Assembly: GCF_954871325.1 (NCBI RefSeq)
Contig: NC_088777.1
Location: 7,479,366-7,543,365 of the forward strand
DNA length: 64,000 nt
Reading direction: 5' to 3'
Source: Gordionus sp. m RMFG-2023
Taxonomy: Eukaryota; Nematomorpha; Gordioida; Chordodea; Parachordodidae
Made by a program: the position numbers and the translations under genes. Shown here piece after piece: positions 13,131 to 26,467 of the stretch. The notes beneath the pieces are model-generated. The model had not been told where the DNA came from, ran no database searches, and saw nothing but the letters and a program-made list of their open reading frames with translations. Positions within the stretch are counted from its first letter, which is position 1, and each line of letters starts with the position of its first letter.

Positions 13131-15780
13131 TCAAACTATTAAAAATCTGTGCACCCATCGAACGCAAGAGAACTATTATAAAAATGGATGTTTCATAATA
13201 GGTTAAATTTGATTTTAGTTAAACTATTTTAACTTTAGGAATTAGTTTATAGGTCAAAAGTGGTGAAATATTTTACCCATACAACTTATAATATTTTTAT
13301 TCAACCTTCGAATTTTTATATCTTGAGTCTTTATATTCTGTCCATAATGATATATTATCTGAGAGATCACTATAGCATCTAATTCAGATTATAAATATTT
13401 TTATTGTTCGATGAAGAGAAAATGAGATATTGATAATTTATTAAAGAACAATATACAAAATTCTATATAAATGTAGATGTTCTACCATCAAAAATTTGTA
13501 ATGTCAGATAATATAGTAGAACATATTTCATTCTTTTCAACTGGAGCCTGATCACTTGTTGAAAATCTTTATGTTTAGCTTTAAAAAAAGGAAGGTAATT
13601 CTGGCTAAAATGAGCAAAAAATAAAAGAAAATTCTATCAAAAAGTCCCTAACTAAAAATTTTCTAAGAAAAAATTAAAAAATTTCAACGGACTCCAAAGT
13701 TTTTAGGGGTGGTTTGAGGCCCTCTGCTTCCCACGTCGAGATTGCTAAGCGTCAAATAGACTCACCTCTGCTACATCAGGCCCTGGCCTATATTTGGTTT
13801 AGCTAATAAAATTAAGTAAATCAACTAGTCAGGTTAGACAAGTGCATTGATATAAATTATAAAATTATTTATATTATATATACAGCCTCATAAAACTACA
13901 TATTTTCACCATAAAAAATTAATGAAATATAATTTATTGGTTTGTCGCTTTGACCTTTAACTATAATATGAGTAGCTCGTCCAATTCAAAGTAAATTTTT
14001 ATTTTTAAGTGGCTATCATTACATTAAAAGAAAACTAATTAAATTTTTTTGAAAAATGGAAGTTTAATTCTTTTATTTTAAGTTGTAATATCTTTTATTT
14101 TAATTGGAAAAATATAAGTTTAATTCTTTTATTTTTATTTTCTTCTTCTCTATTTTTTTTTTACTTTCTCCCTTCTTTTCACTTTAGTTTTATTTTCTTT
14201 CTTTTATATTTTTTTTTATCTTCGAAAAATTGGCTAAAATTTTATATAATATCACTTTTTTTAAAAAAAATTAATAAAATCAAACAGGGAAGTATCTACA
14301 AATTGGTATACAAGGAGTTTTTCTTGTTCATTTTGCTTTACTATATGATAAACATATTTTATCGTTTTGCGATGACCGAAAATCAAAGAGGGTAAATTTA
14401 ACGATAAATAAACATGTGAATGAATGAATGCAGTTAAGGTTACACAAGTTTGTTCAGACAGTTCTACAGTCAGACCTAATCAAAAAGGGATCGCCTGAAT
14501 GTAGGGGAAATCGGGGTAAAGCGATTGATGGGTAACGATGTTAGCAGGAATAATTATCTTAAACCCTTGAGGCAATAAAGACTTTTAAATTTGGTGTGAA
14601 GATGTATTTTTGTATCTAATTTATTACCTATGTTTTCATCTTTTGAAAATATATCTTGCCAAAAACCGTTTTCTAACCTAAAATTACAAAAATAACTCTA
14701 TAATTTATTTTTGCTCTTAGCAAAATACATTAAGGATCATAATTTTGCATATTTGTTCCCTATAGTCAAAATTAAATTTATCAGAAATTTATAGCTTAAC
14801 TAGAAGTCTCTCAGTAACGATTTATATATATATATCACCTTGGGGTAAGGTTGTTATGTAAGACGGTTAAAATGTTCTATCTGATTAAAGCTGTAAAAAT
14901 ATAAACTATAAACATATTCAAAATGTGCTATTTTTGATTTAAAAAAAATTTACATTACTGTATTGTATTGAAGTTCTTAAAAGTGATGAATAGATGCTAT
15001 AATTGCAATATTTTGTTCAATAAAACAATCACAATATTATTTTAACCACTTTACCCTGATGCTTAATCCTTAAAGTATTTTGGGTAGAGGGCTACACCTT
15101 TTTTTATTTTTGTAGATGAGGATTTTGACTATATATGAATCTATGATTTGTTCTGTTTTTTTGTTTCAAAATTTAATTCAAAAAATAACGCAAAATTAAC
15201 TATCGTTTTCCCCAGTGTTTCCTCTAGGTCGATTTTGGTATTATTTAGTTTTTTTAAAATTAGTTTGTAACTGTAGAGCGGTTTAAATCCAAACTACGTT
15301 AAATGAATGAGTGGGAACGAAAACAATCATGCATGAACATTTATTTTTATTAAATTATTTATTAATGAATAAGCTAATCCAATTATATCCACCTAGTAGT
15401 AAGAAAATAATTATAATCATTAAAACAGGAATTTGTTTATGAAACATGGTTGAAAGCTCATAAATCCTTCTTTTAATAAACCCTCTCATGATCCCAATAG
15501 ATGTCCATCTTCTAATAGCCCATGTACATTTAATAAACCCTGATAATCCTCCTATCTTGTTTTACTAACCGCTTTATATAGGCCCTGCTGGTATGTAGCT
15601 AATAGGGAATATAGGTAGAATTTAAATTTTGGTATGAAAGATAAATTCTCTAACGCTCATTGGCACGTACACCAAGCTGCAATCTGTTGACCATTTTTCT
15701 TTTGCTGGACAATGGTTCAGGACATAATTTTTTTTAGATAATCTCATCTAAATACTTTGGATTGGAACGCCATGGTCAGG
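13131..15780. other. intergenic or bestrophin 5' region; only weak repeat traces
   Basis: Holds a GC-richer stretch at about 13700-13800 (GGTGGTTTGAGGCCCTCTGC) that looks like a decayed hAT tip, and a repeat-like segment near 14480-14560. No exon was recognised here, although the missing first exon(s) of the bestrophin gene could lie in this stretch or beyond the window. Confidence 0.35.
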
Positions 15781-15784
15781 AATT

Positions 15785-16110
15785 TAGTTTTGTTTTGGCT
15801 ATTCGTTTAAACGTTAATTCAACCATATCACATAAATGTGCTAAATGTCACAAACATGCCAATTCGGACCACCATAAATAGGAGCGAGCTGTCGGCACAA
15901 ATATAAAGCATGCTTTATCATTTCCTGAAACGCAGTAATTTACCTTGGGATGATTGCAAATTTCTAACTTGGTATTTTTCTTGCATCGACCAGTTGGCTC
16001 CATCAAACTTAAACAAAGATTTAGCAACTATAAATTAAAATATTGACAAATATATGGACAAGTTAGATCAATATTACCTAAATCCGGTCATCAAGACCAC
16101 TCTTGCAACT
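15785..16110 (+). pseudogene. second decayed copy of the retroelement nuclease-like domain
   Basis: Plus-strand translation recovers CHKHANSDHHK, then SNLPWDDCKFLTWYFSC followed by IDQLAPSNLNK. These align with the IPWKRGQFLVWDYSC and PLAPSNQ segments of the better-preserved copy at 10331-10900. It is broken, old and in the opposite orientation to that copy. Confidence 0.55.
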
Positions 16111-17031
16111 TTTAGTACTCAACCTCAGATAATAAAAAAAATAGGCATACCAATTTGGGTCAAAACAGAAGACCTAAAACGAAAAAAAATAATGTTGCTA
16201 ATATAATCCTTATGGAAAATATAATCTATGTTATTGTAAGTTTTTCATTATTACAATTATATCTAATCTACCTACCAAATATTTTATTGCAAATTTTTCA
16301 TTATCACTCACAATCATTTTTAATTTATGCATTTTGTTATAGAGTTATTTAAAAAAACAAACTAAATTTAATTTCTATAAAAAAAATTTTAATTTAATTT
16401 TATAAATGCTTTAAATTTTTACAAAATCTACAATAAAAACTAGCAAGATATATAAATCAATATAACATTTTTTAAAAAAATATGTTTAAAAAATAGACGG
16501 GGGGGGGGGGCAAAATAGGGCCCATTGATATCCGATGAAACTTTGATAGTTGCCTCGAAACACAACGATATTTGATTGTAACATTTTAAAAGAGGATCCA
16601 TCATTACCATTAATTTGAGAAAAAGAATGATAGCTTAGTGGGCCTGGAGACCCATTGGTAGAAATAACTATAGGGATAAAGTGCTATAATAATCGGATCA
16701 ATTTTTGGGGCTAGAGGAAAATTGGGAGACACAAGTGAATTCCCAAATGAGGTGTTTTCCTCTAAACCAAGGAATGTTTGTGAGCCCATCTGATCTTTTT
16801 CCCATCAGACAGGAATAAGTGGATGGGTTCCAAAAGGTTATTGAGTTTATAGAGTTAAAACTCTATGGCGATTGAACCTTCCTTCAGAATATAAACAGCT
16901 TAAACCATGTTTTATAATTCTTTAACATTTTTGTTTTTTTAGCTAGTTTATATAATATAATAGTTTAAAAAAAACTGTCTATTTTTCATAAAATTTAAAT
17001 ATTGGATGGATGGATGGATGAATGAATGAAG

Positions 17032-20000
17032 CCAATTCGAGCAAATAGTACTGTATTGCGATACGTTCGTTAATCTGATTCCTTTACCTTTCGTTTTGGG
17101 ATTTTTCGTATCCTTGATAGTGGGAAGATGGTGGGCACAATTCCAATCTATTCCTTTCCCGGATGAGTTAGTTTTGAAAAAAAAATCATATTTCTTATAT
17201 TTTTTCTATATATTTATCTTTCTTTGCTTCTAAATTTCTAAATATTTATTCATGTATTCAATATTTAAACCGTAGAGATGAATAGATATGAGGTTAGTTG
17301 ATGCTTGAATTTTAAATTTCAATATTCATGAAATATGTAGTTTTCTAAACCATTAAAGTTTTATTTATATTTTAGTTCAATTATTCAACTTTTTTTTCTT
17401 ATTCTTTCTTATCTCCATTATCTTACTATTACACTATAAATTTCCCGTCTTGACTTGGCTCATGATATCTACCATTTATATATTTTTATAATAATCCTTA
17501 AAATAATCTGAATTTAATTACAAAAGGTGTTATTTTAAGTTAACACCATTAAATGGTTTTTTAATCTACCTACCACTTCAAACCTATTTTGAATGTCAAT
17601 TTAATATATATTATAGAAGTGCCAAGATTAATTATTATTTAACTGTGGATTATAGATTTGAAAATTAAATATAATTTATTTATATTTTTTTTCTGAAAGA
17701 ACGATGATAATGGTGAATTCCTTGATCCAGGGTAAAGATGAGAAAAGTAGGTTAATCCGAAGAACCCTTATGAGGTACCTTAATTTGACGTCCGTTCTAA
17801 TTTTCCGCTCCATCAGTGCACCTGTTAAGAGGCGGTTCCCTGATATGGAAAGCGTTGTTGAAGCTGGTAATTAAAAGCCTTTATATCACTTAAACTTGGG
17901 AGAGTATTATATACATATTTTTAACACTTAATATGTTTTAATTTAAATATATGTAATTGATAAAAATTTTAACAAATAAATTACAAGAGAATTATTTTGA
18001 GCTAGGTTCCCGAGAATTGCACAACATTTTTTGAGGAAGAAAGAGATGTGACATAAATCCAACCACATAAATATATAGATTGCAACACATTGGTCACTGT
18101 CAAAGAGTGAACTTGACTGTTGACAAACAAAGCCCATACCTATGACATACTTTATTTAATTTCATTAACGGAGCCTAAAAGCAGCGCACATTCTAAAAAT
18201 TCTAAAGACATTTAGATCTTTACCTAAAAATATTTTATCATAAAAAATTTTAAATAACCGAGGGGTATAAAATATTTTCCGCCTTAAGTATACATATTAT
18301 ATACAATGCTATTACATGATTAAATTTAAATTTTCTAAGCATATCTGGTTTTTAAGCTCCTTGCGACCCTGGTCTCCTCTACTTCTTTTTTTTTAAATAA
18401 AATGTTCTCTTCAGAATTAAGAACAAGAATTAATAAACTATTTTTATTTTAAAAATGCTTTTGATAAGTAATTTCGAGAACATTTAGTTGTTATATTCCC
18501 TAGAGACATACTTCTCCTTTATTCAGCCCAAATTGAAGTTTAAATTTCTTTGAAGGCAATTTTAAGACTCATTTTTAATTATCTAAATAAAATTTATTAG
18601 ATTTTAATCAATCTAGTTATAAAAGATTTTTTTAGTCTTTAAACAATTTGCATTATATATTGTATATGATAATTAATCTTCAGGGTTCATGACTTACAAA
18701 GAACTGAAGATTTTCGAAAATTTAGCCACTCCTCATTCAAAATGGTGGCTTCCATGCATATGGTTTTCTAATTTAGTAGTTGGCTCTTACAACGAAAAAA
18801 GGTTGATCAACGATTTTAGTCTCAGGGTTCTTCTCATGGTAGATTTACAAATTGTATATATTAGGAGAGAAGAGGGGAAAAAAATGTTAGAAAGGAAGAA
18901 AGTTTAAAAGATTAATATTATTTTTTTGCCAAAATTAATTCAAATTTCATTTTTTTTTGCTAGCAGTTAGCAGAGTTCAGGAATAAATGTGCTGCCCTTT
19001 ATGCCTACGATTGGATCAGTGTTCCTTTAGTCTACACTCAGGTTTTTATAATAACACTCTATATATTATTTTATAGTTGCATAATCGTAATTTTCTATAA
19101 TGGAGTAGTGTTGTTAAACGGCTCATTTTGAGCCAATTTTTAAAAATGGCTAACTCAATATTTTAGCCAGAAAAATATTGCCTAAGCCTCGAGATTTCGC
19201 TAATAGATGTCAAAACCTTTCTTCCTTCTACAAACAAAATCTTTAGGCTTCCGTATTAGTATTCTGGATGAAATATTGAGTTAGCCGTTTTTAAAATCCG
19301 GCTCAAAACGAGCCGTAAATTAATAAGGCATACGGGTACATATTTTGATAAATCTTTAATGATGACTACGGTTTTATTCTCATTTATTTTCCATTTTCGC
19401 TTTTATCTTTATTTCTTTAATCCCGGTTTAATTACATATATATACATTGCCATAAATTTAAATTTGTTTTACAGGTAGTGAGTTTGGCTAATTACATGTA
19501 TTTCATAGCTAATCTGATGGGACGTCAAATTCTGGATCCAACTAAACGTTATACCAATCGGTTCGACATATATTTCCCAGTTTTTACCTTTCTTCAGTTT
19601 CTATTTTACATGGGATGGTTGAAGGTAAAAGAAGAATTTTAATTCTAGAATAAATTTTATTTGTCACTTTAAAAAAATTATATAATTTATGCTACCTTAA
19701 ATTTGATTAGTGTTTTTTTAAACCTAATAAATAGTATATCATGAGAAATATATAATTGATAGCAAGAATAAAATATTAATCAAATTTATAATTAAAAATA
19801 CTATATAACAAATAAACCATAATGTAGCAGTGGAAAAGTAATGGTGGACTAAAATAACCTGATTGGTCTCTGAACTCCGACTCTTACATTAATTTCTATC
19901 TCTCCTATCTCTCGTAATAATAAAATTTTATAATGTATTTCGACAAGGTAGCGGAACAATTAATGAATCCCTTCGGAGAAGACGAAGATGATTTCGAAAT

Positions 20001-23000
20001 CAATTGGATTATAGATAGAAATTTTCAAGTAAGAAAATCTCAATTTAAAATACAATGCTTATTTGTATATATCGTATAGAGTGCCCAAAAAAGTATAAGT
20101 ACTGATGTTAAACGGCTCGATTCGAGATGATTTTAGAGAACAGTTAATTCAATTTTTTATCAAGGAAAATATCATGGCATAATCCCGAGGTCTGGTCAAT
20201 ATTTTTTCTAACTAAAATATTGAGTAATCCGTTTTAAAAATCGGCTCAAAAAGAGCCATAACAACACTACTTGCGAGATTCGAAAAAAGGCGTAATTTTT
20301 ATATTAAAAACAAAATATATGTTTGTATTGGAAAATGGAATCCATGGGGATTCGAAAAATTCTCAATCCTTTGTTGGGTGCAATTTTTAGTGTGATTTGA
20401 CCGGAAATATATTCCAACATGAATTTTAGAAATTTTTGCCATTAAATTTGGTGTAATTTTTAATGTATATAAAAAATCTATATAAAAATGAATTAGTTCA
20501 AAAGTTCTAAGTAAAGTTGTCCGAAATTTACAGATGTACTGGAACACATTTCCGGTCACATCAGAATTTTTAAAATTTAAAAATCGGAAATTGATTAAAA
20601 ATTGAAAGATACCGGAGTCCCCATGTATATGATATAATAACAAAAAAAAATGAACATAAAAGATCTCCATGCTGGCAGTTGACGAATTGCATAGCACTTT
20701 TCCTGATTTGGAAAAGGATGTGTATTGGGATGACCCAGAACCTGAATTGCCTTATACGGAGGCCTCCAAATTTTACAAGAGAAATTCTTGGATGGGATCC
20801 ACCGCTGATATTCAGTAAAACAATTTGATTTAAATTTATCATTCAAAATATGGAAAGTTAAGAAATTTTTAAAGAGTTTATAACATATAGAAGAAAAAAA
20901 TGGAGTCATGCGGCCACCGATCCAATTGAACTCGGGTAGTCCGACTCGGACCGTCATCCTCTTGTACTCGGTTAGATTGGACTTTGATTTTAAAATTTGA
21001 TTGGTGGAATAAAAAAAATTCGCGGATCAGTAAAAAAATAATAAGGTAAGCTCCGATAAAAAAAATTTTTAATTTAAAAAAAACAATATATAAAATAGTT
21101 TAACGAGAGATGACGTAAACGAGATCGATTGGTTAAGCCAGGAAAATTTGAAAAATCTGAACCCCCTCAATAGTTTTCAAGATGCGCTCCATCGCTTATC
21201 ATCCAAATCATTTGCCAGGAGCAGGTCTAAAAAATATATTACTATATCTTCGGCTGAATTTTATAGTGTTCAATATCGAAAGAAGGATGGAAGGAAGGAA
21301 GTAAGGGAAGGGAAGAAAGTACCCATATTTAAAAGAAAATTTCATAGATCATTTTTAAAAATTATTTTTTGTATTTTAAACTGAAATTCGAAGCGGTTAT
21401 CCGTTATATTACAAAGAATAAAGTGCGTGAATAAAAATAATTTAAAGATTCTAATTGTAGGAAGATCATAAAAGATTTTTTTTTTGAGGTTTTAAATTTT
21501 TAAATTATTTTATATCAAAATTTTTCTTAAATAAAAAATGTCGAAAAAATATATGCAAAAACGTAAATTGATTTTATTAAGAAGATGTACAATATACACT
21601 ACCATAACAAAATATTATAATTTGATTTATTCGTAAATATGATTATAACGTATGCGTGATATTAATGTTTACCAAAAATCTACAATTTATAATGGTACTC
21701 TGTGAGGGCGAAATAAATTTTAGCCCCGAAAACTCTTTCAGCTGAGACTTGGGCTACTGAGACTATGCTAGTTGAAATAACTCAGGATATTCACATTTTC
21801 TTCTCTCCCCAATAGGCCATCAATGAAAGTATCTTTTGTGACTCTTTCAACCCGATCATAGGAGTCAATTTTAGGAAACATATCATTCAATTATTACTTT
21901 GGAGATCTAAATCATATCCAGAAAAATTTTGTAAAAGTAAGAATTTTTCGGTTTCATCATCTGAATTTATTTGATATATACACCCAGAAGGTAACAGTAA
22001 TTTCCCTTCCCCAGGTTTTAAAGACAGATCTATAGAAATAACTAAGAAATACATTGGATTATAGATAAAATACAAGTATTTTTCAATGTTACCAAGAGAT
22101 AAACATACAATGTCGGAGAAAATCATTAGTTGAATCGTGACAATTTCTGATAACCAATTAATAATACCGCTAGTTATAAAATGGAAGTGTTTTGTGTTGC
22201 ATTAGACTTAGTGACTATGTATCTAGCACAATTTTTGAGTAACTCAACTCTATTTTTATTTTACTTGGTTTATAAAAATACATGTATAAAAAAAATTATC
22301 TTTGATCGCCTTTTTATAAATTTAATTCTAGTGCAAAGAAATTACATTTCGAACAATTTCAATGTCATCTATATAATTATAAATCAGATATAACAATATC
22401 TATAAATTTTTTAGCTTCTATTGATTGATACCGCAATTTAAACCATTCATTTTTTTATTCTACCTTACCGTTAACTGAAATTTGTATGGATTTCCATATT
22501 TATTAATTATGTATAAATAAATACCTAGTAATTAGTGAAGGTCGCGATCTGATCTTTGCCCCGGACCGATACTAATAAACCGGTCCTGACTAAAGACCGT
22601 TATAACAATAATTGGGACCACGGATAATAAAAACCGGTTCAAAACCCGGTCTTTTCGTTTTTGAAAAAATCTTTTGGTTACGCTTGGCCTAATAATTTTA
22701 TTTTATAGCAAAATATCATATTATATATTGTAAACTAATTATTATGTATGATTTATTCTGAATAAACGCTAATATCCTTTTCATAGAGATGCATCCGAGA
22801 GACTTATGGGGAGGATATATCTATTCCATGTTTATTAGCCAAGAATTCATATATATGAAAGTTTTTTTGTCTTATTAGAAAGCTTTTTTTGGGAGATGGG
22901 AGGAAGGGGGGGGGGGAGGAGACAAGATCTCCTGCTTTGGAGTATATTAATTAAAAGGATATAGATGTTGCATATGACTTTTGAATTTCATAGGGCAAAT

Positions 23001-26000
23001 GGATGAATAAAAACTCTCCTAGAAAAGAAATGAGAAATAAATTAACTATGCTTAACACTGTAGTGGTCAATCCTGGACTAAAACCCCGTATAAACGGGAC
23101 CCATCTATGGGCCTGGTCTCGGATAGGGCAGGTAAAGGCCGTTAGAGGTGTACCGCAGACTTTTACTACTATTGACTCTCCCATTGATGCACATCTAGAA
23201 GAATGTAATGAGAGAAACTTATTAGAAACTAGACTAAACAGCTGTTTAATATTAAAAAATTGGCATAGCTTTTTATCAGAGTGCCTTACTCATATGGGAT
23301 TCCCAGAGGGTCCCAGTCTCGTAAGCTTATGGGAGGATAGAGATTATTGAATTGTGATGCATTCTCATAAATGTTTTACTTATAATTATTTTCTAAATTT
23401 TAATTTAAAACTCTCATTTATCTAAATCTAAGGCCATACCAGAGCATTCTAGCTTTTGAGTGCACAAGATTAAAAGAGAGAAAATCAAAAATCGAGCGTT
23501 GAAAAATAATATTTCAAAAAATTTGGATATTGCGAGCATTTGACATTAAAATATTTTATCGTCTGCCTTCTAGATGCATTATCACTTCCATATTTTAAGG
23601 TAACAGGTGTTACATATAATATATTTCATAAACCTGAACCATTTGCAAGGCCCGGCTCTGATTTTTTTTAAACCTTCCTATTAGACTAGGCCCGTATTTT
23701 ATTTAAATATATTATATTATTTTTAATTTATATAGATAATATTGGCTATTTAAAATATTCTGCCAAGCCCGGGTATTTAAAAAAAAATGTTTTTAGGCCT
23801 AGTTCGGGTATATTTCAAAAAATTAAATAAAACCCGGCCCGGCCCTTCTATCCGGTCGGCCGAGCTTGCGGGTCTCTGATAAATTTAAAATTAATAATTT
23901 ATAACTATATATTTATAGAATCAATTTCCCCCCACCAATATAACTACCAAACGCTCAATTTCCCAAAAGCTAAAACGCTTGTTATGGCCTTAGTCCAAAA
24001 TGAATAAAAATAAATGTGAAGGTTTTAGATCAGCTAAGGAATTTTTTTTTAAAAATTATCGTTATAAAGATAATATAAATCCCACAGGGAAATTGTTACT
24101 TGTCAAATATATAGTGTAAAACTACAATAAATATTAACGGTTTTAGGTTCAAAAAAATTATATAGGTTCGGTTCGCTCCTTTCGATTTTATATAAAGGTT
24201 GAGTTACAATTTTAAAAATTGTAAGGGTTATTACAGCCATAAGGGCTCGGTCGTTCTGGATTTTAAATAGGAGCTAACAGTGTAATAATAAATAAAGGAG
24301 TTAAATTATAACATTTTTATCGTTACTGAAGAATTGATTCATCGTGAAAAAAAATGCACTTTACAGAAAAAGTGGGTATATAATACTCGGCTAACGCTAT
24401 ATATTTGAATAAAAGTATACACTTTACTTGGTTTAATAAGGATAAAATTAAGTTAAATCAATATTTTAATAAAAAAATATATTAATCCCTTTTTAAATTT
24501 TATACTGAACATTTAAAAAAAATATATATAGGAAATCTAACCAGTCTATCAAAAGCGAAATCCTGGATAACCAGCATAAAATTAAGATGAATACGAATTT
24601 AAATCCATTTTTCAGTCAATATCCTTCTTCCAGGTCATCCATCTCTAATCATTTTTCTCAAAATGGGTTGAAGCCTATCAAAGAACAAAGGTTCGAGGTG
24701 ACTAAAATCAAGGATGACGATACATCTACTAGAAATGGTAAAATGATGTTTAATTTTAGCAACCATTTACACAATGATCAGAACATCTTAAAAAAGCCTG
24801 TTATTTTAGTTAATGGTAAATTAGATGTCGAAACCAAGATTAATAATAATAATACCGATACAATTCCAGAAAACGATTTCACAAATCCCACTAAACGCTT
24901 GAACAGCGATTTGAATAATATATCCAACGGGAATTTAATCATTCTTGGAGGCGGTAGGAAAAAGAAAATATCGGCCGGGGGTGGAGCTGGTGGAGATAAC
25001 AATAGCACATTTACGGAAGAGAACGACCTAACTGTCAAAGGTAATATATCCAACCTGGCCAAATTTCACAGCAAAAAAATGCGAGAGAGAATGCTAAGAG
25101 CTTCCGCAGGTTATGTGGCAGAAGATTTTACCAATAACGATACTCCTTACATCAAAAAGCCCGTATTGAATGGAAGTTTTAGTGCCCCGCCTTCGGCCAT
25201 TAAGGTAGGCAAGCAAAGATTAATAACAAATCCTCCCAGCAAAAATATACTGAGAAAACTGTCTTCTCGTCTTAAAATCAAATCGTCTTCTTCTAAAGCG
25301 TCACGAGAAACTAATCAATTCGTCATGGATAACTCCTTGATTCGACATTCAAAGAGAAAGTCCTTCAATTTAAGCTCCAAGAAGAGAAGAAAAAAAAAAT
25401 CGAGTAATAGTAAGAAATTGGATTATGATTATCATCCATTTATAGGTTCTAAAGACTATACCACGAATAAATGGGTTCCAGAAATTTCGAGAGCTTCCTT
25501 AACTTCCGAAATCAAATCATGGATATTTCCTTCTACGATGACTCGCAATAAAGATTCCCAACTGCTATTCGATAGCACCTACAATGATAATTTCGATAAC
25601 CCAGATAATCCTAATGACATATTAAATAATAATCGCGTGAGAAAAGATGGTGTTTCGCATTTAAATAATTATTATTCTTCCTATCAGTTCTTAACATCGA
25701 AGAACTTGAGCAAATCAATTAAAAAGTCAACACTCCCTGACAAAGACCCACCACTTAGTGCTTTAACCGTGTTCCAAGCTTCCTCCAACCAAAGAAGTGT
25801 ATTTCCTTATCATGCGAGCCCCAAAAAAAGTATATACAAGCGGCAGATGTCGCTACCCCATAATGAAAGGCTTCTGGAAGAGGACGAAGGTTGTAATAAT
25901 AACTCTGCTTCTGAAGTAATCTACGAAAAAGAATTATTGCCTCACCATTGTGCCGAAGTTGCGATTAAAGTTGGCAATAGTTATAAGAAAATAAAAGGAG

Positions 26001-26242
26001 TCAGTACGAAAAGAAATATCAAAGAATTACTTAACAATAGTAACATCTCTGAATCTCAACTAAACCCTGTGAAGGAATTGAAAGTTGAACAATATAACAT
26101 GGCTTATTTGGAAGACTATGAATTAGAAGCAACATTAGAGGCAAAAATTCCTGATGGCAAAATTGATAAGGAAAATGTTGCAGTGGAGTCGAAGAATAAA
26201 GATAATAATTCCTATACAATGATAGAAATAACAAATATTTAG
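17032..26242 (+). CDS. bestrophin-family calcium-activated anion channel (5' incomplete)
   Basis: Bestrophins form pentameric Ca2+-gated chloride/bicarbonate channels in plasma or intracellular membranes. Nine exons join in phase, all with AG/GT borders: 17032-17166, 17700-17866, 18684-18838, 18964-19041, 19475-19624, 19948-20028, 20663-20814, 21099-21224, 24532-26242. Visible signatures are the neck [20 protein letters not shown] (with the two gate phenylalanines), [23 protein letters not shown], the Ca-clasp [20 protein letters not shown] and WMGSTADI. The final exon encodes about 570 Ser/Asn/Lys-rich residues with basic patches and no transmembrane segment. This makes the protein about 917 residues plus the missing N-terminus, far longer than typical 470-670-residue bestrophins. 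The exon for the N-terminal RWRGS-IYK region was not found upstream. Introns carry MITEs and hAT tips; the last intron is 3.3 kb. Which paralogue it is cannot be decided. Confidence 0.95.
19106..19318. mobile_element. palindromic MITE copy in bestrophin intron
   Basis: TAGTGTTGTTAAACGGCTC opens the copy. Long inverted arms (AATGGCTAACTCAATATTTT against AAATATTGAGTTAGCCGTTT) enclose the family core AAGCCTCGAGATTTCGC. The right tip stops at GAGCCGTAAA and has lost the AACAACACTA end. Confidence 0.85.
20100..20269. mobile_element. palindromic MITE copy in bestrophin intron
   Basis: Starts TACTGATGTTAAACGGCTC and ends GAGCCATAACAACACTA, with the arm AAAATATTGAGTAATCCGTTTT. It belongs to the same family as 19106-19318, only about 0.8 kb away in the same gene, but is more diverged, so the two look like independent insertions. 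Confidence 0.8.
22530..22670. repeat. GGTCC/GGACC palindromic repeat
   Basis: Begins TTAGTGAAGGTC like the element at 6050, then carries CCCGGACCGATAC, AAACCGGTCCTG, GGGACCACGG and AAAACCCGGTCTTTTC. Probably a short deletion derivative of that hAT-like family, inside the last bestrophin intron. Confidence 0.45.
23003..23350 (+). CDS. unassigned 115-residue open frame within the bestrophin intron
   Basis: An open frame of mixed composition, less AT-driven than most frames here, encoding [18 protein letters not shown], a [19 protein letters not shown] stretch and LIRNW-like hydrophobic blocks. I do not recognise it. It has no membrane segment, zinc motif or catalytic signature I can point to. 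It could be an internal piece of a transposon protein, an exon of an unknown nested gene, or chance. The AG preceding it and a lack of downstream partner exons leave its status open. Confidence 0.25.
   Translation: MNKNSPRKEMRNKLTMLNTVVVNPGLKPRINGTHLWAWSRIGQVKAVRGVPQTFTTIDSPIDAHLEECNERNLLETRLNSCLILKNWHSFLSECLTHMGFPEGPSLVSLWEDRDY
23640..23880. mobile_element. small non-autonomous hAT-like element with CCCGGCCCGG arms
   Basis: Arms AGGCCCGGCTCTGATTTTT and ACCCGGCCCGGCCC, plus internal inverted GGCCCGT/ACGGGCC-like pieces and AAGCCCGGGTATTT, are typical of the GGGCC-tipped family seen also at 48010-48950. Ends near GGGTCTCTGA. Lies in the last bestrophin intron. Confidence 0.55.
24130..24255. 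repeat. GGTTCGGTT-rich repeat fragment
   Basis: AGGTTCGGTTCGCTCC and TATATAAAGGTTGAGTT match the subterminal motif style of the hAT element at 7594-8868. Probably a solo end or a decayed copy. Confidence 0.35.
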
Positions 26243-26467
26243 GTGAATTCTAGATACGTCACATATCTACTGTATTCTATACTACACATAAATACCTTTT
26301 TACATGTTTTGATAATTATTGTATTATATTTTTCAAATCGATTCATTTTAAGAGTGTGTAAATAATCTACAAATAATTTTATTTATAAAATTTCTATGGT
26401 ACTTTTATTTTGGTATGTAAAGTAACTTATAAAATGTGTTCATAAATGAATGCATATGTCGTATATG

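Noticed and set aside
13131-17031. First bestrophin exon (RWRGS-IYK region)
   Set aside because: No matching translation with a phase-2 donor was found; may lie further upstream or outside the window.
24778-25062. Antisense frame of 94 residues within the bestrophin tail exon
   Set aside because: Shadow of the sense coding frame; no family features.
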